DNA of 64,000 nt from Phyllobacterium calauticae. GTDB taxonomy: Bacteria > Pseudomonadota > Alphaproteobacteria > Rhizobiales > Rhizobiaceae. The notes beneath the pieces were generated by a model. The model did not search any database and had not been told where the DNA came from. It was given only the letters and a program-made list of their open reading frames with translations. Location of the stretch: NCBI RefSeq assembly GCF_019991125.1, contig NZ_JAGENB010000006.1, positions 186,001 through 250,000 of the forward strand, read 5' to 3'. How positions within the stretch are numbered: position 1 is the stretch's first letter; every line of letters starts with the position of its first letter. The translations under genes and the position numbers were made by a program. Below, piece after piece: positions 20,272-29,527 of the stretch.

Positions 20272-21140
20272 TGCGCTCGCTTTTGTTCGTGCCGGGCGAT
20301 TCGGAAAAGAAGCTGGAAAAGGGCCTCGCCAGCGGCGCGGATGTGCTGCTGATCGATCTCGAAGATTCGGTCAGCGCCGAACGCAAGCCCGCTGCCCGGC
20401 AGATCGCGGCGGATTTTCTCAAATCGAACCGGGATAAAAGTGCGCCGCGCCTGTTCGTGCGCATCAACGATCTGGCGAGCGGCCTTGCCGATGCCGACCT
20501 CGGCGCGGTCATGCCGTCGCTGCCCCACGGCATTATCCTGCCCAAATCCAACTGCGGCAAGGATGTGACGCGGCTGTCGGCCAAGCTGAACGTGCACGAG
20601 GCCCATGCGGACGCGGCGGAGGGCTCGACGCGGATTCTCGCCATCATCACGGAAACCGCGCTCGGCACCCTGTCGGCGGCCAGCTACCCCGATGCATCGG
20701 CACGGCTGATCGGTCTCACCTGGGGTGCGGAAGACCTGTCGGCGGTCATCGGCGCGCGCGCGGTGCGCGATGACAACGGGCGCTATACCGACGTGTTCCG
20801 GCTGGCGCGAGCCCTGACCGTTCTCGGCGCTTCGGCCGCCGATGTCGCCGCCATCGATACGGTCTACATCAACTACAAGGACGATGCCGGGCTTGCCCGC
20901 GAATGCGCCGAAGCGGAGCGCGACGGCTTTACCGCCAAGCTTGCGATCCATCCGGCGCAGGTCCCGGTGATCAACGCGGTGTTCACGCCCTCGGCCGAAG
21001 CGGTGGCACAGGCGCAGAAGATCATCCGGGCCTTCGCCGACGATCCCGCGGCGGGCGTCATCGGCATTGACGGGCTGATGTTCGACCGCCCGCATCTGCG
21101 CCGGGCGGAACGGCTGATGGGGCGGGTTGGTGCTGCTTAG
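20271..21140 (+). CDS. HpcH/HpaI aldolase/citrate lyase (CitE-like) family protein
   Basis: 289 residues, TIM barrel. CitE-family signatures: RSLLFVPGDSEKKLEKGL, DVLLIDLEDSVSAERKPAAR (Mg-binding Asp/Glu), RILAIITETALGTL, LTWGAEDLSAVIGA and GFTAKLAIHPAQVPVIN. Candidate malyl-CoA or citramalyl-CoA lyase or malyl-CoA thioesterase; not part of a citrate lyase, as no citC/D/F genes are present. The ATG overlaps the upstream TGA. Confidence 0.87.
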   Translation: MRSLLFVPGDSEKKLEKGLASGADVLLIDLEDSVSAERKPAARQIAADFLKSNRDKSAPRLFVRINDLASGLADADLGAVMPSLPHGIILPKSNCGKDVTRLSAKLNVHEAHADAAEGSTRILAIITETALGTLSAASYPDASARLIGLTWGAEDLSAVIGARAVRDDNGRYTDVFRLARALTVLGASAADVAAIDTVYINYKDDAGLARECAEAERDGFTAKLAIHPAQVPVINAVFTPSAEAVAQAQKIIRAFADDPAAGVIGIDGLMFDRPHLRRAERLMGRVGAA

Positions 21141-21163
21141 GCCGTTCGACGGCATGCCTGACA

Positions 21164-21288
21164 GTGCGTGGTTCGACAAGCTCACCATGAGGGATGAAGC
21201 GAGCTGCAGGGCTGCTGTACTCTGCAACGCCTGTGATGAGCTTTGCAATCAACCACTTCCCTCATGGTGAGCTTGTCGAACCACGCAC
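21164..21288. repeat. Intergenic palindromic repeat, copy 4
   Basis: Left arm GTGCGTGGTTCGACAAGCTC..CATGAGGGA and right arm TCCCTCATGG..GTCGAACCACGCAC, with a spacer of about 63 nt. Lies between the convergent HpcH gene and the flavin reductase gene. Confidence 0.92.
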
Positions 21289-21313
21289 TTCGGTAAGTGC
21301 AAGGCTTTTTACC

Positions 21314-21919
21314 TTACCCCTCCCATTTCGGCCGGAACATCTGAAACGTTTCCGACACCGTGGCAAAGTCCATGTAGCCAAGGCGCGACACCGGCTGCGC
21401 CTTGGTCATGTCGACAAGGCCGTTGGTCAGGATCGCCTCGTCAATGTGAACGCCGACGACTTCGCCGGTGACCATCAGCGCTTGCACCGGATTGCCGTGC
21501 CGGTCGGTCGGGTGACGGATGTCGGTGACGACGCATTCCAGCGTCGCAAAGGCTTCGGCCACGCGCGGCGCGCCGATCAGGTTGCAATCGGTGGCATTGA
21601 GGCCGGCATATTCGAACTCGCTGACGCCGCGCGGCGCATTGACCGACGTCTTGTTCATGGCCACCGACAGGTTGGCGCTGACGAGATTGGCGGCAAATTC
21701 CCGCGTTTCCTCGATGAAGGTGACGCTGTCCTTGCGCCCCTCCGAGGAAAACATGATCAGGCAGGGTTTCGTGCTGATCATGTTGAAGAAGGAATAGGGC
21801 GCCAGATTGATTTTGCCCTCCGCCGAACGGCTGGATATCCAGCCGATGGGACGGGGCGAAACGATGGCCTTCAAGGGATCATGCGGCAGGCCATGGCCAT
21901 CATCGAATTTGTAGAACAT
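21314..21919 (-). CDS. Flavin reductase family protein (FMN-binding split barrel)
   Basis: 201 residues. Split-barrel flavoprotein typical of NAD(P)H:flavin reductases and related FMN-binding proteins: DPLKAIVSPRPIGWISSRSAEG, NLAPYSFFNMISTKPCLIMFS, SVTFIEETREFAANLVS. Starts six bases after the nitroreductase stop, so both flavoproteins share a transcript. It could supply reduced flavin or act directly as an oxidoreductase; no partner monooxygenase is adjacent. Confidence 0.87.
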   Translation of the reverse strand: MFYKFDDGHGLPHDPLKAIVSPRPIGWISSRSAEGKINLAPYSFFNMISTKPCLIMFSSEGRKDSVTFIEETREFAANLVSANLSVAMNKTSVNAPRGVSEFEYAGLNATDCNLIGAPRVAEAFATLECVVTDIRHPTDRHGNPVQALMVTGEVVGVHIDEAILTNGLVDMTKAQPVSRLGYMDFATVSETFQMFRPKWEG

Positions 21920-21925
21920 GGCGGC

Positions 21926-22507
21926 TCAGCCCTTCCACGGTCCGGCATATTCGGACAGGATATCCTTTACCTCCGGACGCGGGCGTTCCGGCACTTTCGT
22001 ATCGCAGCTGCCGATATGGACGAAACCGGCCACCCGCTCATGCGGCGCCAGCCCGAGCAGCGCCCGGCCCTTCTCATCGGATGAATACCAGTTGCTGATC
22101 CAGTTGGTGGCATAGCCGAGGCCGTTGGCCGCATGGACGAGGTTCATCGCCGCCGCGCCAGAGGACAGGAACTGCTCCCATTCCGGAATGTGATGATCGA
22201 CCTTGGAGAAGATCACGCCGATGACCAGCGGCGCGCGGGCAAAGCGCTTCAGCTCCTGCTCACGCCGCTGTTCGGTCAGCGGCCCTTCCCGCTCCTCGGC
22301 CAGATCAGCGAGATATTTGCCAACCTCGACGCGCGCATCGCCGCGATAGAGGACAAAACGCCAGGGTGTCAGGCGGCCATGATCGGGCACGCGCGCGGCG
22401 ATGCGGACCATGGTTTCGATCTCCGCATCGCTTGGTCCGGGAAGGCCAATGGCGGAAATGGGGGTTGAGCTGCGCTGCGACAGAAATTCAATGATGGGAG
22501 AAGGCAT
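21926..22507 (-). CDS. Nitroreductase family protein (YdjA-like)
   Basis: 193 residues, short single-domain nitroreductase. FMN-contacting segments: LSQRSSTPISAIGLPGPSDAEIE, RVPDHGRLTPWRFVLY, and the C-terminal GYATNWISNWYSSDEKGRALLGLAPHERVAGFVHIG. Homodimeric FMN enzyme that reduces nitro or quinone-like substrates with NAD(P)H; physiological substrate unknown. First gene of a two-gene operon with the flavin reductase. Confidence 0.9.
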   Translation of the reverse strand: MPSPIIEFLSQRSSTPISAIGLPGPSDAEIETMVRIAARVPDHGRLTPWRFVLYRGDARVEVGKYLADLAEEREGPLTEQRREQELKRFARAPLVIGVIFSKVDHHIPEWEQFLSSGAAAMNLVHAANGLGYATNWISNWYSSDEKGRALLGLAPHERVAGFVHIGSCDTKVPERPRPEVKDILSEYAGPWKG

Positions 22508-22631
22508 GAAACGGGGTACCAGATGCTGTTTTTCGAATGGGCGGACAATGTCGCTGTTTCACCGGCCGTGTAAAGTCATGATCGCGTGAAAAAGCCTTGA
22601 AATTGCCACCGGCTTCGGATCAAAACAGTGC

Positions 22632-23675
22632 ATGGGCATATTCGACACTCAGAAAGCGGGCTTCGGCTCCGGCACATCCTGGATTTTGCCGGCGGCACTG
22701 GCAGCAACCCTGTTGACCACGGGCCTGCTGACCACCGGCGCCCGGGCGCAGGCGCTTGCACCCGACATCGCCACGCCCGATGTGGAATTGCCGTCGATCC
22801 CCAACCTCAACCAATATGCCAACCCGAAAGCCCCGACCAACAATCCGCTTGCCACGGAAGCCGAGCTGGTCCTGTCGGCGAAACTGGCGGAAAACGGCGA
22901 AAACATCGGCCGCGGCCTCGTCTGGCGCGTGTTCTCGCCCGATGCCGATGCGGATGGCAAGCTGCCCCTGCTGGCAACGGCCAAGGGTGGCACGACCTCG
23001 TTCAACCTCGCCCCCGGCAGCTATCTCGTGCATGTGGCCTTCGGCCGGGCGGGCGCCACCAAGCGCATCACCATGACCCGCGCCAAGCGCAACGAGACAA
23101 TGATTCTCGACGCGGGCGGCGTCAAGCTCAACGCGGTTCTGTCCGGCGGCGCGCGCATCCCGCAGGATCAGCTGCGATTCTCCATCTATGAGGATCACGA
23201 GGACGCCAGCGGCGAACGGGCGCTCATCATTCCCGACGTCAAGCCCGAAAGCGTCGTGCGGCTGAATGCCGGGACCTATCAGATCGTCTCCAATTATGGC
23301 ACGGCCAATGCGGTCATCCGCGCGGATATCCGCGTCGAGGCCGGCAAGATCACCGAGGCCAATGTGGAGCATCGTGCCGCGCAGCTGACGATGAAGCTGG
23401 TGCGCGAGGCGGGCGGCGAAGCGCTTGCCGACACCGCCTGGTCGGTGCTGACGACCTCGGGCGACATCGTGCGCGAAAGCGTCGGCGCCTTCGCCTCCAT
23501 GGTGCTGGCGGAAGGCGAATACGTCATCATCGCCAAGAACAAGGACAAGATTTACCAGCGCGATTTCAAGGTCGTTGCCGGGCGCAACCAGGATGTGGAA
23601 CTTCTGGCGACCAACGGCGCCAGCGCCGCCTCCACCGCCAATCAGCCCGCCAGCGGCGACGATCCGCTGGACTGA
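22632..23675 (+). CDS. Exported hypothetical protein
   Basis: 347 residues, function not recognised. N-terminal signal peptide (hydrophobic ILPAALAATLLTTGLLTTG, probable cleavage after GARAQA). The rest is predicted all-beta with three similar blocks: a VWRVFSPDADADG-type strand, GSYLVHVAFGRAGATKRITM, GTYQIVSNYGTANAVIRADI and GEYVIIAKNKDKIYQRDFKV, which look like repeated carboxypeptidase-regulatory or DUF-type beta modules. C-terminal 25 residues are low complexity. No clear ribosome site; probably periplasmic or cell-surface. Confidence 0.8.
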   Translation: MGIFDTQKAGFGSGTSWILPAALAATLLTTGLLTTGARAQALAPDIATPDVELPSIPNLNQYANPKAPTNNPLATEAELVLSAKLAENGENIGRGLVWRVFSPDADADGKLPLLATAKGGTTSFNLAPGSYLVHVAFGRAGATKRITMTRAKRNETMILDAGGVKLNAVLSGGARIPQDQLRFSIYEDHEDASGERALIIPDVKPESVVRLNAGTYQIVSNYGTANAVIRADIRVEAGKITEANVEHRAAQLTMKLVREAGGEALADTAWSVLTTSGDIVRESVGAFASMVLAEGEYVIIAKNKDKIYQRDFKVVAGRNQDVELLATNGASAASTANQPASGDDPLD

Positions 23676-23704
23676 GCCGCGGGACTGGGCCGCTGGACCG
23701 GGGC

Positions 23705-24529
23705 TCAGCGGCGCGTTGCGGCCGGAGCCAGCGCAAACACCGCGCCATACATATAATCCAGCAAATTCTTGCGGTCGGCCAGCGGCGCCAATTCCGACCA
23801 GTCCATCGTGCGGCCGATGCGCACGGTGATGGCCTTGCCGGACAGCTTGCGGAATTCGCGGATGAGCAGCGAAATGCGCAGCGTCATCGAAATCTTGCTG
23901 GCGAGATGGAAAACCCGGCCGTTCTGCCCGCCGAAATACACCGGGATGACCGACGCCTTGGCCTGCTGCACCAGCTTGGCCGGAAAAATCTTCCAGGGCA
24001 GATCCTCCGCCCGGCCAAAGCCCTTGGGCGCCGTGGCAACGCCGCCCGCCGGAAAGACGACAATGGTGACGCCTTCTTTCAGCAAACGCACCGCCTCATG
24101 GCGGGTGGCCATGTTCATCGCCACCGCTTCCTTGGTTTCGTCGAAGCAGACCGGCAGCGCATAGGGGCGGATTTCCGGCACCTTCATCAGGTCGTTGTTG
24201 ATGAGCACACGGAACGGCCGGCCGAGCTGCTCGGCCAGCGCCAGCGCGGCGATGCCGTCGCCGATGCCGAAGGGGTGGTTGGCGACGATCACCAGCGGCG
24301 TATCGGGCAGATGCTGCGGCGGCCACTGGTCCGCAACGTCGAGCCTGATGTTGATCAGGTCCATCATGCGGCGGAACACATCGATTCCCGCCGGAACGAT
24401 GTCGGTGCGCCAGGCGTTGTAGAGCCGGACATAGTGGTCGCGGCCGGACAGGCCTTCAATCGAACGGATCAGCCATTGGGTGATGCGCGACTGGGTGTCA
24501 TTGGCGTAGGAGAGTTCTCTGAACTGCAC
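23705..24529 (-). CDS. Lysophospholipid acyltransferase family protein
   Basis: 274 residues. PlsC-superfamily motif I appears as NHPFGIGDG (H-x4-D with insertion), followed by RVLINNDLMKVPEIRPYALPV (motif II-like), VVFPAGGVATAPKGFG (motif III) and ASVIPVYFGGQNG (motif IV). A predicted membrane-peripheral acyltransferase, possibly in ornithine-lipid or phospholipid remodelling. No partner gene is adjacent. The sequence immediately upstream of its start leads into the 53-bp direct repeat that begins the RES/Xre cassette. Confidence 0.85.
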   Translation of the reverse strand: MQFRELSYANDTQSRITQWLIRSIEGLSGRDHYVRLYNAWRTDIVPAGIDVFRRMMDLINIRLDVADQWPPQHLPDTPLVIVANHPFGIGDGIAALALAEQLGRPFRVLINNDLMKVPEIRPYALPVCFDETKEAVAMNMATRHEAVRLLKEGVTIVVFPAGGVATAPKGFGRAEDLPWKIFPAKLVQQAKASVIPVYFGGQNGRVFHLASKISMTLRISLLIREFRKLSGKAITVRIGRTMDWSELAPLADRKNLLDYMYGAVFALAPAATRR

Positions 24530-24566
24530 GATCGCATCCCGGCAAATAATGAAACGGCTGAATAGT

Positions 24567-24619
24567 CACGCAACTCCATGACAGCGTGATGAAAGTCACC
24601 ACGCTGTCACAAAGCAATG
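24567..24619. repeat. 53-bp direct repeat (left copy) with hairpin
   Basis: Identical to 26178-26230 except for one base. Contains GACAGCGTG..CACGCTGTC, a perfect 9-bp stem with an 11-nt loop. Left boundary of the RES-Xre module. Confidence 0.93.
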
Positions 24620-24734
24620 TGCGACATCTGCTAGATTACTTTGTGAACTGGCGCAACAGAGCAGGCTTATTAAGACTCTTTTCGGCGCTCGTGCATTTTT
24701 CCGGCCGTATGGAGCAAGTGTCACAAGCCACCTG

Positions 24735-25433
24735 TCACGTTACCGCCAGGACTGCTCCGGTATCGTACTGACGCACAAAATCGACCCGCGTGCCGTTCCA
24801 GTGATAGCAGTAGTGCCGTCCCTGGACAGGAATGGTTATGGCGTCCGGCCAGAAGATGCCGATGCACCGTTGACCGGGCATTCGAACACTGTTCCACAGG
24901 AGGCCATCGCTTCCCGCGGCCCGAAGTCCACGTCCCTCAACCTGCGAAGCGGTGTAATCGTGCGGATGAAGAACGTCAGGCACTGCATTCACGTCATCCA
25001 GTGCCCGGTCCACGCTGCCCACCAAGACGCGAAAGTCCGACGTCCACCCCGGAGGCTGCGGCGTTGAATGCATGAATTTTTGATGGTGATGTATGGTTTC
25101 GGCAACGGCAACCTCTTCACTCTCGCCTGCATAGTAGATGCCATAGCTACCGTCCGTGAAGCGACCCGGCCGTCCTGTGGAGCAATGGACAAAGGGGGCC
25201 ATTAGATAACTGGCGCCGACGCCCGAAACGCGACGGTGCGCGGGTACCTTGCCAAGATCGCCCACCTCAAATCGAATGCGCGGATTCGTTTTTGCCTCGA
25301 CAGCGACAAGGGCCTCCCAGTCACGCGGATCGGCGATGTCCTCGAACAAATCGATAGGCGGATAGATGGATCGGATGATGCGGTAGGTTTTGGGCCACTG
25401 TACCTCTGTTCGGACAGCAAGGCCACTTACCAC
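24735..25433 (-). CDS. RES-domain toxin
   Basis: 232 residues from a GTG (25433) with GGAG eight bases upstream; an ATG at 25457 is the alternative. RES-family toxins act on NAD+ (degradation or ADP-ribosyl transfer). Visible family features: TYRIIRSIYPPIDLFEDIAD, GRFTDGSYGIYYAGESEEVAVAET with the Arg, Tyr/Glu and Ser-region residues that name the family, and a C-terminal LLWNSVR..GIFWPDAI. The gene overlaps the end of the Xre antitoxin gene by seven bases, the normal order of xre-res modules. Confidence 0.88.
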   Translation of the reverse strand: MVSGLAVRTEVQWPKTYRIIRSIYPPIDLFEDIADPRDWEALVAVEAKTNPRIRFEVGDLGKVPAHRRVSGVGASYLMAPFVHCSTGRPGRFTDGSYGIYYAGESEEVAVAETIHHHQKFMHSTPQPPGWTSDFRVLVGSVDRALDDVNAVPDVLHPHDYTASQVEGRGLRAAGSDGLLWNSVRMPGQRCIGIFWPDAITIPVQGRHYCYHWNGTRVDFVRQYDTGAVLAVT

Positions 25434-25840
25434 GCACTGCGCTCCGCATCGAGCCATTCACGCATCACCGCCAGATCAGAAAGCTCGCCTTGCAGCATCA
25501 CGTCGAGCGCTGACTTACCGCCAAAAGCCGTATTGGGCGCTTTGATCCACTCATATCCTCTTGCTGGGTCCTTAAACAGGTGTCGGACGCCCTTATGAAT
25601 ACCCATCAGGTGAGCCATCCGCATTTTCAGGTCTCGATCGATACGCCCCACATTGCCTTCTTTCCAACGCGCCCATGTGCGGGCTGACAGACCACCGAGC
25701 AAGGTACAGGCTTGTGCATCCGTGAGCTTCCAGGCGCTGAAGAGGTTCACCGTTGTGCGGGCAAGCGCCCCTGCTTCCACATCGCTGATCTCAGCAGATG
25801 ACCGGTTGAATGGGGTCGAAGCAATAGGCTGGAGTTGCAT
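25427..25840 (-). CDS. MbcA/ParS/Xre-family antitoxin
   Basis: 137 residues from the ATG at 25840 (GAGAG upstream; ATG at 25861 also in frame). An N-terminal HTH (NLFSAWKLTDAQACTLLGGL, ARTWARWKEG) is followed by the C-terminal toxin-binding domain (MRMAHLMGIHKGVRHLF.., WIKAPNTAFGGKSALDVMLQGE). The FGGKSALDVM segment is typical of this antitoxin family. Cotranscribed with and overlapping the RES toxin. Probably autorepresses through the palindrome just upstream. Confidence 0.9.
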   Translation of the reverse strand: MQLQPIASTPFNRSSAEISDVEAGALARTTVNLFSAWKLTDAQACTLLGGLSARTWARWKEGNVGRIDRDLKMRMAHLMGIHKGVRHLFKDPARGYEWIKAPNTAFGGKSALDVMLQGELSDLAVMREWLDAERSAW

Positions 25841-25878
25841 GGCACTCTCTCTTTCTGGCATAAAGTTAGCATATTATC

Positions 25879-25888
25879 GCCAATTGGC
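25879..25888. promoter_or_regulatory. Candidate operator of the Xre-RES module
   Basis: Perfect 10-bp palindrome GCCAATTGGC, 39 bases upstream of the antitoxin start, next to an AT-rich GATAATATGCTAAC segment that could hold the -10 element. Confidence 0.4.
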
Positions 25889-26177
25889 AAGAACCATCTT
25901 TTCGTGCGACCATCAAGCTGACGGCTTTTGCAAACGACAATCTCGTCGCACTTCCATTGGATTGTTTTGGGAAAGCATCTGTCAGATTCAGCTCCAACTC
26001 TTCGACACCTGCCATACGCGATTTATGCTTCGTTTTCCCCGGCCATGGCGCGCCCATCCACATTACATTTGTGGAGGCAGTTTATCAGGCGATGTGCATC
26101 CCCGAAATCCGCAGAGCTACCGAGGCATACAAGCCCGCATTGCTCAGCGCCCGCTGAAACAGCTGTATTCACTGGCG
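25889..26177. other. Cassette interior without a recognised gene
   Basis: About 290 bp between the antitoxin promoter and the right 53-bp repeat. Short frames exist on both strands but none has a ribosome site plus a family signature. I could not identify an integrase remnant. Confidence 0.4.
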
Positions 26178-26230
26178 CACGCAACGCCATGACAGCGTGA
26201 TGAAAGTCACCACGCTGTCACAAAGCAATG
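26178..26230. repeat. 53-bp direct repeat (right copy) with hairpin, next to thrS stop
   Basis: Same sequence as 24567-24619 apart from one base. It lies seven bases past the thrS stop codon, so its 9-bp hairpin could serve as the thrS terminator; the left copy would be a duplicate. Confidence 0.93.
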
Positions 26231-26237
26231 GGCCGGC

Positions 26238-28220
26238 CTACTCCGCAGCGGCGCGCAACAGGTCCGGCGGCGTGGCTTCCTCGCCGAGCTGCCGGATCGC
26301 ATCATCAAGGCTGAGCGACGTCTGGTTCTGCGAACCCAGACGGCGCATGTTCACCGTCCGCTCCTCCGCCTCGCGCATGCCGCAGACGAGAATGACCGGT
26401 ACCTTCTGCAGGGAATGCTCACGCACCTTGTAGTTGATCTTCTCATTGCGGAAGTCGGTGATGACCTGCAGCCCCGCCGCCTTCAGTTCCTTGGCGACCT
26501 GCCTGCCGTAATCATCGGCTTCCGTGGTGATGGTGGCCACAACCACCTGCACCGGCGCAAACCACAGCGGCAGATGACCGGCAAAGTTTTCGATGAGAAT
26601 GCCGAGGAAGCGCTCCATCGAGCCGCAGATGGCGCGGTGGATCATCACCGGCTGCTTCTTCTCGGACGTCGAGTCGATGTAGAAGGCACCGAACCGCTCG
26701 GGCAGGTTGAAATCGACCTGCGTCGTGCCGCATTGCCATTCGCGGCCGATGGCGTCCTTCAGTGTGTATTCGAACTTCGGGCCATAGAACGCACCCTCGC
26801 CCGGCAGAATACCGGTCTTGATGTCGTTCGACTGCTGCTGGATCTGCTCCAGCACACCCATCATCACGCTTTCAGCCCGATCCCACAGCGCATCGGAACC
26901 GACGCGCTTTTCCGGGCGCGTCGACAGCTTGATGGTGATCTCGTCGAACCCGAAATCCTTGTAGACGGACAGGATCAGATCGTTGATGCGCAGGCATTCG
27001 GCCGCCATCTGTTCGTCCGTGCAGAAGACATGCGCATCGTCCTGCGTGAACCCGCGCACGCGCATCAGCCCATGCAGCGCGCCCGATGGCTCATAGCGGT
27101 GCACATTGCCGAATTCCGCAAGCCGTACCGGCAGATCGCGGTAGGACTTCAAGCCATGCTTGAAGATCTGCACGTGGCCGGGACAGTTCATCGGCTTGAG
27201 GGCGAACACACGCTCGTCATCGGTTTCATCACCGGCAACCGTCACCTTGAACATGTTGTCGCGATACCAGCCCCAGTGACCCGACGTCTCCCACAGCGAT
27301 TTGTCGAGCACCTGCGGCGCGTTGACTTCCTGATAGACGCCGTCGAGACGGCGGCGCATGTAGCTGACCAGCGTCTGGAACATGCGCCAGCCCTTGGCGT
27401 GCCAGAACACGACGCCGGGGCCCTCCTCCTGGAAATGGAACAGGTCCATTTCGCGGCCGAGCTTGCGGTGATCGCGCTTTTCCGCCTCCTCCAGCACATG
27501 CAGGTAGGATTGCAGCTCGGCATCGGTGGCAAAGGCGGTGCCGTAGATGCGGCTGAGCATCGGGTTGTTGCTGTCGCCGCGCCAGTAGGCACCGGCCACC
27601 TTCATCAGCTTGAAGGCATTGCCGACCTGGCCGGTCGAGGCCATGTGCGGGCCGCGGCACAGGTCGTACCAGTCGCCCTGCGCATAAATCTTCAGGTCCT
27701 GGCCTTCCGGTATCGCATCGACCAGCTCGACCTTGTAGGCCTCGCCCTTGTCGGCAAAGACCTTGCGGGCCTTTTCGCGCGACCAGATTTCCTTGGTGAA
27801 CGGCTTGTTGCGGGCGATGATCTCGCGCATCTTCTTCTCGATGAGCGGCAGGTCATCGGGCGTGAAGGGCTCGTTCTTGGCAAAATCGTAGTAGAATCCG
27901 TTCTCGATCACCGGTCCGATGGTGACCTGGGTGCCCGGAAACAGCTCCTGCACGGCCTCGGCGAGGACGTGGGCGCAATCGTGCCGGATCAGCTCAAGCG
28001 CACGCGGGTCGTCGCGGGTCAGGATCTCGATGCTGCCGGAATGCTGCAGCGGGTCGGACAGATCGCGCACGACCCCGTCGACCGCATAGGCCACGGCCTT
28101 CTTGGCCAGGGATTTCGAAATGGATTCGGCAAGTTCCGCACCGGATATGGCCGCGTCGTATTCGCGCTTCGAGCCATCGGGGAATTGCATGGATACAGTT
28201 TTGGAAACTGTCTGTGACAT
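26238..28220 (-). CDS. thrS: Threonyl-tRNA synthetase
   Basis: Charges tRNA-Thr. 660 residues. N-terminal TGS domain (residues 1-65), SAD/editing domain with [12 protein letters not shown] (HxxxH), class II catalytic core with [13 protein letters not shown] (zinc Cys), [21 protein letters not shown] and [17 protein letters not shown], and a C-terminal anticodon-binding domain ending [23 protein letters not shown] sits before the ATG. The 295-bp upstream gap has an inverted repeat (28398-28427) that may be regulatory; no classical T-box structure is visible. Confidence 0.96.
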   Translation of the reverse strand: MSQTVSKTVSMQFPDGSKREYDAAISGAELAESISKSLAKKAVAYAVDGVVRDLSDPLQHSGSIEILTRDDPRALELIRHDCAHVLAEAVQELFPGTQVTIGPVIENGFYYDFAKNEPFTPDDLPLIEKKMREIIARNKPFTKEIWSREKARKVFADKGEAYKVELVDAIPEGQDLKIYAQGDWYDLCRGPHMASTGQVGNAFKLMKVAGAYWRGDSNNPMLSRIYGTAFATDAELQSYLHVLEEAEKRDHRKLGREMDLFHFQEEGPGVVFWHAKGWRMFQTLVSYMRRRLDGVYQEVNAPQVLDKSLWETSGHWGWYRDNMFKVTVAGDETDDERVFALKPMNCPGHVQIFKHGLKSYRDLPVRLAEFGNVHRYEPSGALHGLMRVRGFTQDDAHVFCTDEQMAAECLRINDLILSVYKDFGFDEITIKLSTRPEKRVGSDALWDRAESVMMGVLEQIQQQSNDIKTGILPGEGAFYGPKFEYTLKDAIGREWQCGTTQVDFNLPERFGAFYIDSTSEKKQPVMIHRAICGSMERFLGILIENFAGHLPLWFAPVQVVVATITTEADDYGRQVAKELKAAGLQVITDFRNEKINYKVREHSLQKVPVILVCGMREAEERTVNMRRLGSQNQTSLSLDDAIRQLGEEATPPDLLRAAAE

Positions 28221-28397
28221 CAGTTGCTCCTATCCAGTCCCGCCAACAATCGCGGGTGGTGTTTCATGACCGGAACGGCTCCGGCGAGCGGACTTTTATG
28301 CGCAGATTGATCCGGCGTAAAGTGGCGGTTGAGGAAAAGCGGGTTTTGCGGTCCACGATGAGCGTGGTGCGTGACCGGACGTGACTGCGATATAGAT

Positions 28398-28427
28398 AAC
28401 AATAGCAAACTAACGATATCTATTGTT
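28398..28427. promoter_or_regulatory. Inverted repeat upstream of thrS
   Basis: AACAATAG and CTATTGTT, 8-bp arms with a 14-nt spacer, in the AT-rich part of the thrS/yidD intergenic region, about 180 bases before the thrS start. Candidate operator or promoter-proximal hairpin. Confidence 0.3.
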
Positions 28428-28515
28428 CCCAAAAACGTCCGCATGGGCCGAATCCGAGATGGCCCGCGCTTAATCGGCGCCCCGGGTGGCGTTAGACCAA
28501 TGCTGACAACCTATT

Positions 28516-28881
28516 CTATATATTTTGCTTGCCCACACCCCAGTACCGCCACGGCATGTACCAGGCAAAACGCTTGTCCAGCATCGTCGGCACCGGATCA
28601 AGGCCGCTGGTGCCGCCCGGCCCGCAGCGGACGAACCGGAACAGGCCCATCCACCCCCCGGTCCACAGGCCGTAACGGGCAATGGATTCATAGGCATATT
28701 CGGAACAGGTCGGCAGGTGGCGGCAGGAATTGCCGATGAAGCCGGACAGCGTCAGCTGGTACAGCCGGACGAAGGCCGTGCCGAACAGCCGCCCCGGCGT
28801 TTTGCGCCATGGTCCGTTCCAGTTGCGGGAATATTTCTTTCCCGCCGCAGGGGAATGGTTGTGGGCGGGGTCAGCGCACAT
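28516..28881 (-). CDS. yidD: Membrane protein insertion efficiency factor YidD
   Basis: 121 residues. The core YidD motif GNSCRHLPTCSEYAYESIARYG is present, followed by RFVRCGPGGTSGLDPVP. A small inner-membrane-associated protein assisting YidC-dependent insertion. Often next to rnpA/yidC; here it is with the IscU-like gene and thrS, as in other Hyphomicrobiales. The N-terminal 35 residues are longer than in gammaproteobacterial YidD. It starts eight bases after the IscU-like stop. Confidence 0.93.
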   Translation of the reverse strand: MCADPAHNHSPAAGKKYSRNWNGPWRKTPGRLFGTAFVRLYQLTLSGFIGNSCRHLPTCSEYAYESIARYGLWTGGWMGLFRFVRCGPGGTSGLDPVPTMLDKRFAWYMPWRYWGVGKQNI

Positions 28882-28888
28882 CGGCGGT

Positions 28889-29335
28889 TCAGGCGGCCGC
28901 TTCGGCGTTTTTCTTCTCGATCTGGTCGAGGCAATCCACCACGGCCTCGAAGGTCAGCATGGTGGAATTGTGCCGGGCCTTGTAGTCGCGCACCGGCTCG
29001 AGAAATTTCAGGTCTTCAAAGCGCCCCTGCGGCGGCGCCCCATTCTCTTTCAGCATTTTGAACATGGCATCGCGCACAGCGTGCAATTCCTCGCTGGTCG
29101 CGCCGACCACATGCCGCGCCATGATGGATGACGACGCCTGGCCGAGCGCGCAGGCTTTGACGTCATGGGCGAAATCCGTCACCACGCCGTCCTTGACCTT
29201 GAGATCGATGATCACTGTCGAACCACAGAGTTTCGAATGCGCCGTGGCGGTTGCATCGGGATTGTCCAGACGGCCAAGGCGCTGGATATTCCCGGCAAAC
29301 TCCAGAATGCGCGTGTTGTAGACGTCATTGATCAT
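28889..29335 (-). CDS. Iron-sulfur cluster scaffold protein, IscU/NifU N-domain-like
   Basis: 148 residues from the ATG at 29335 (GGAAG upstream). Begins MINDVYNTRILEFAGNIQRLG, then SKLCGSTVIIDLKVKDG (first ligand Cys), VKACALGQASSSIMA (second) and VVDCLDQIEK (third), the three-cysteine arrangement of IscU/SufU scaffolds. Cytoplasmic. Lacks the second and third NifU domains. The neighbouring folE and hisI encode zinc enzymes, not Fe-S enzymes, so the neighbourhood does not reveal its client. Confidence 0.88.
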   Translation of the reverse strand: MINDVYNTRILEFAGNIQRLGRLDNPDATATAHSKLCGSTVIIDLKVKDGVVTDFAHDVKACALGQASSSIMARHVVGATSEELHAVRDAMFKMLKENGAPPQGRFEDLKFLEPVRDYKARHNSTMLTFEAVVDCLDQIEKKNAEAAA

Positions 29336-29527
29336 AATGAGCTTCCGCTGGTGACACGGCCCGAAGCGAAGCGCAAACAGACAATTGTCCATCGCTTTGG
29401 CCCTATGAATCCCGAATTCACTCTCTATATAGTATGTGAGCGGGCGAGCACAAAGCGCCATGGCGTAAATTCTGCGTCAATGGTAGATGTAGTCGCCCAG
29501 GTTCAGCCTCAGGGCCAAGCCGGCTTC

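Noticed and set aside
26415-28217. A 600-codon plus-strand frame opposite thrS
   Set aside because: Antisense shadow of thrS without motifs or ribosome site.
28221-28515. T-box-like leader for thrS
   Set aside because: No specifier-loop or T-box consensus sequence could be found; T-boxes are also not expected for alphaproteobacterial thrS.
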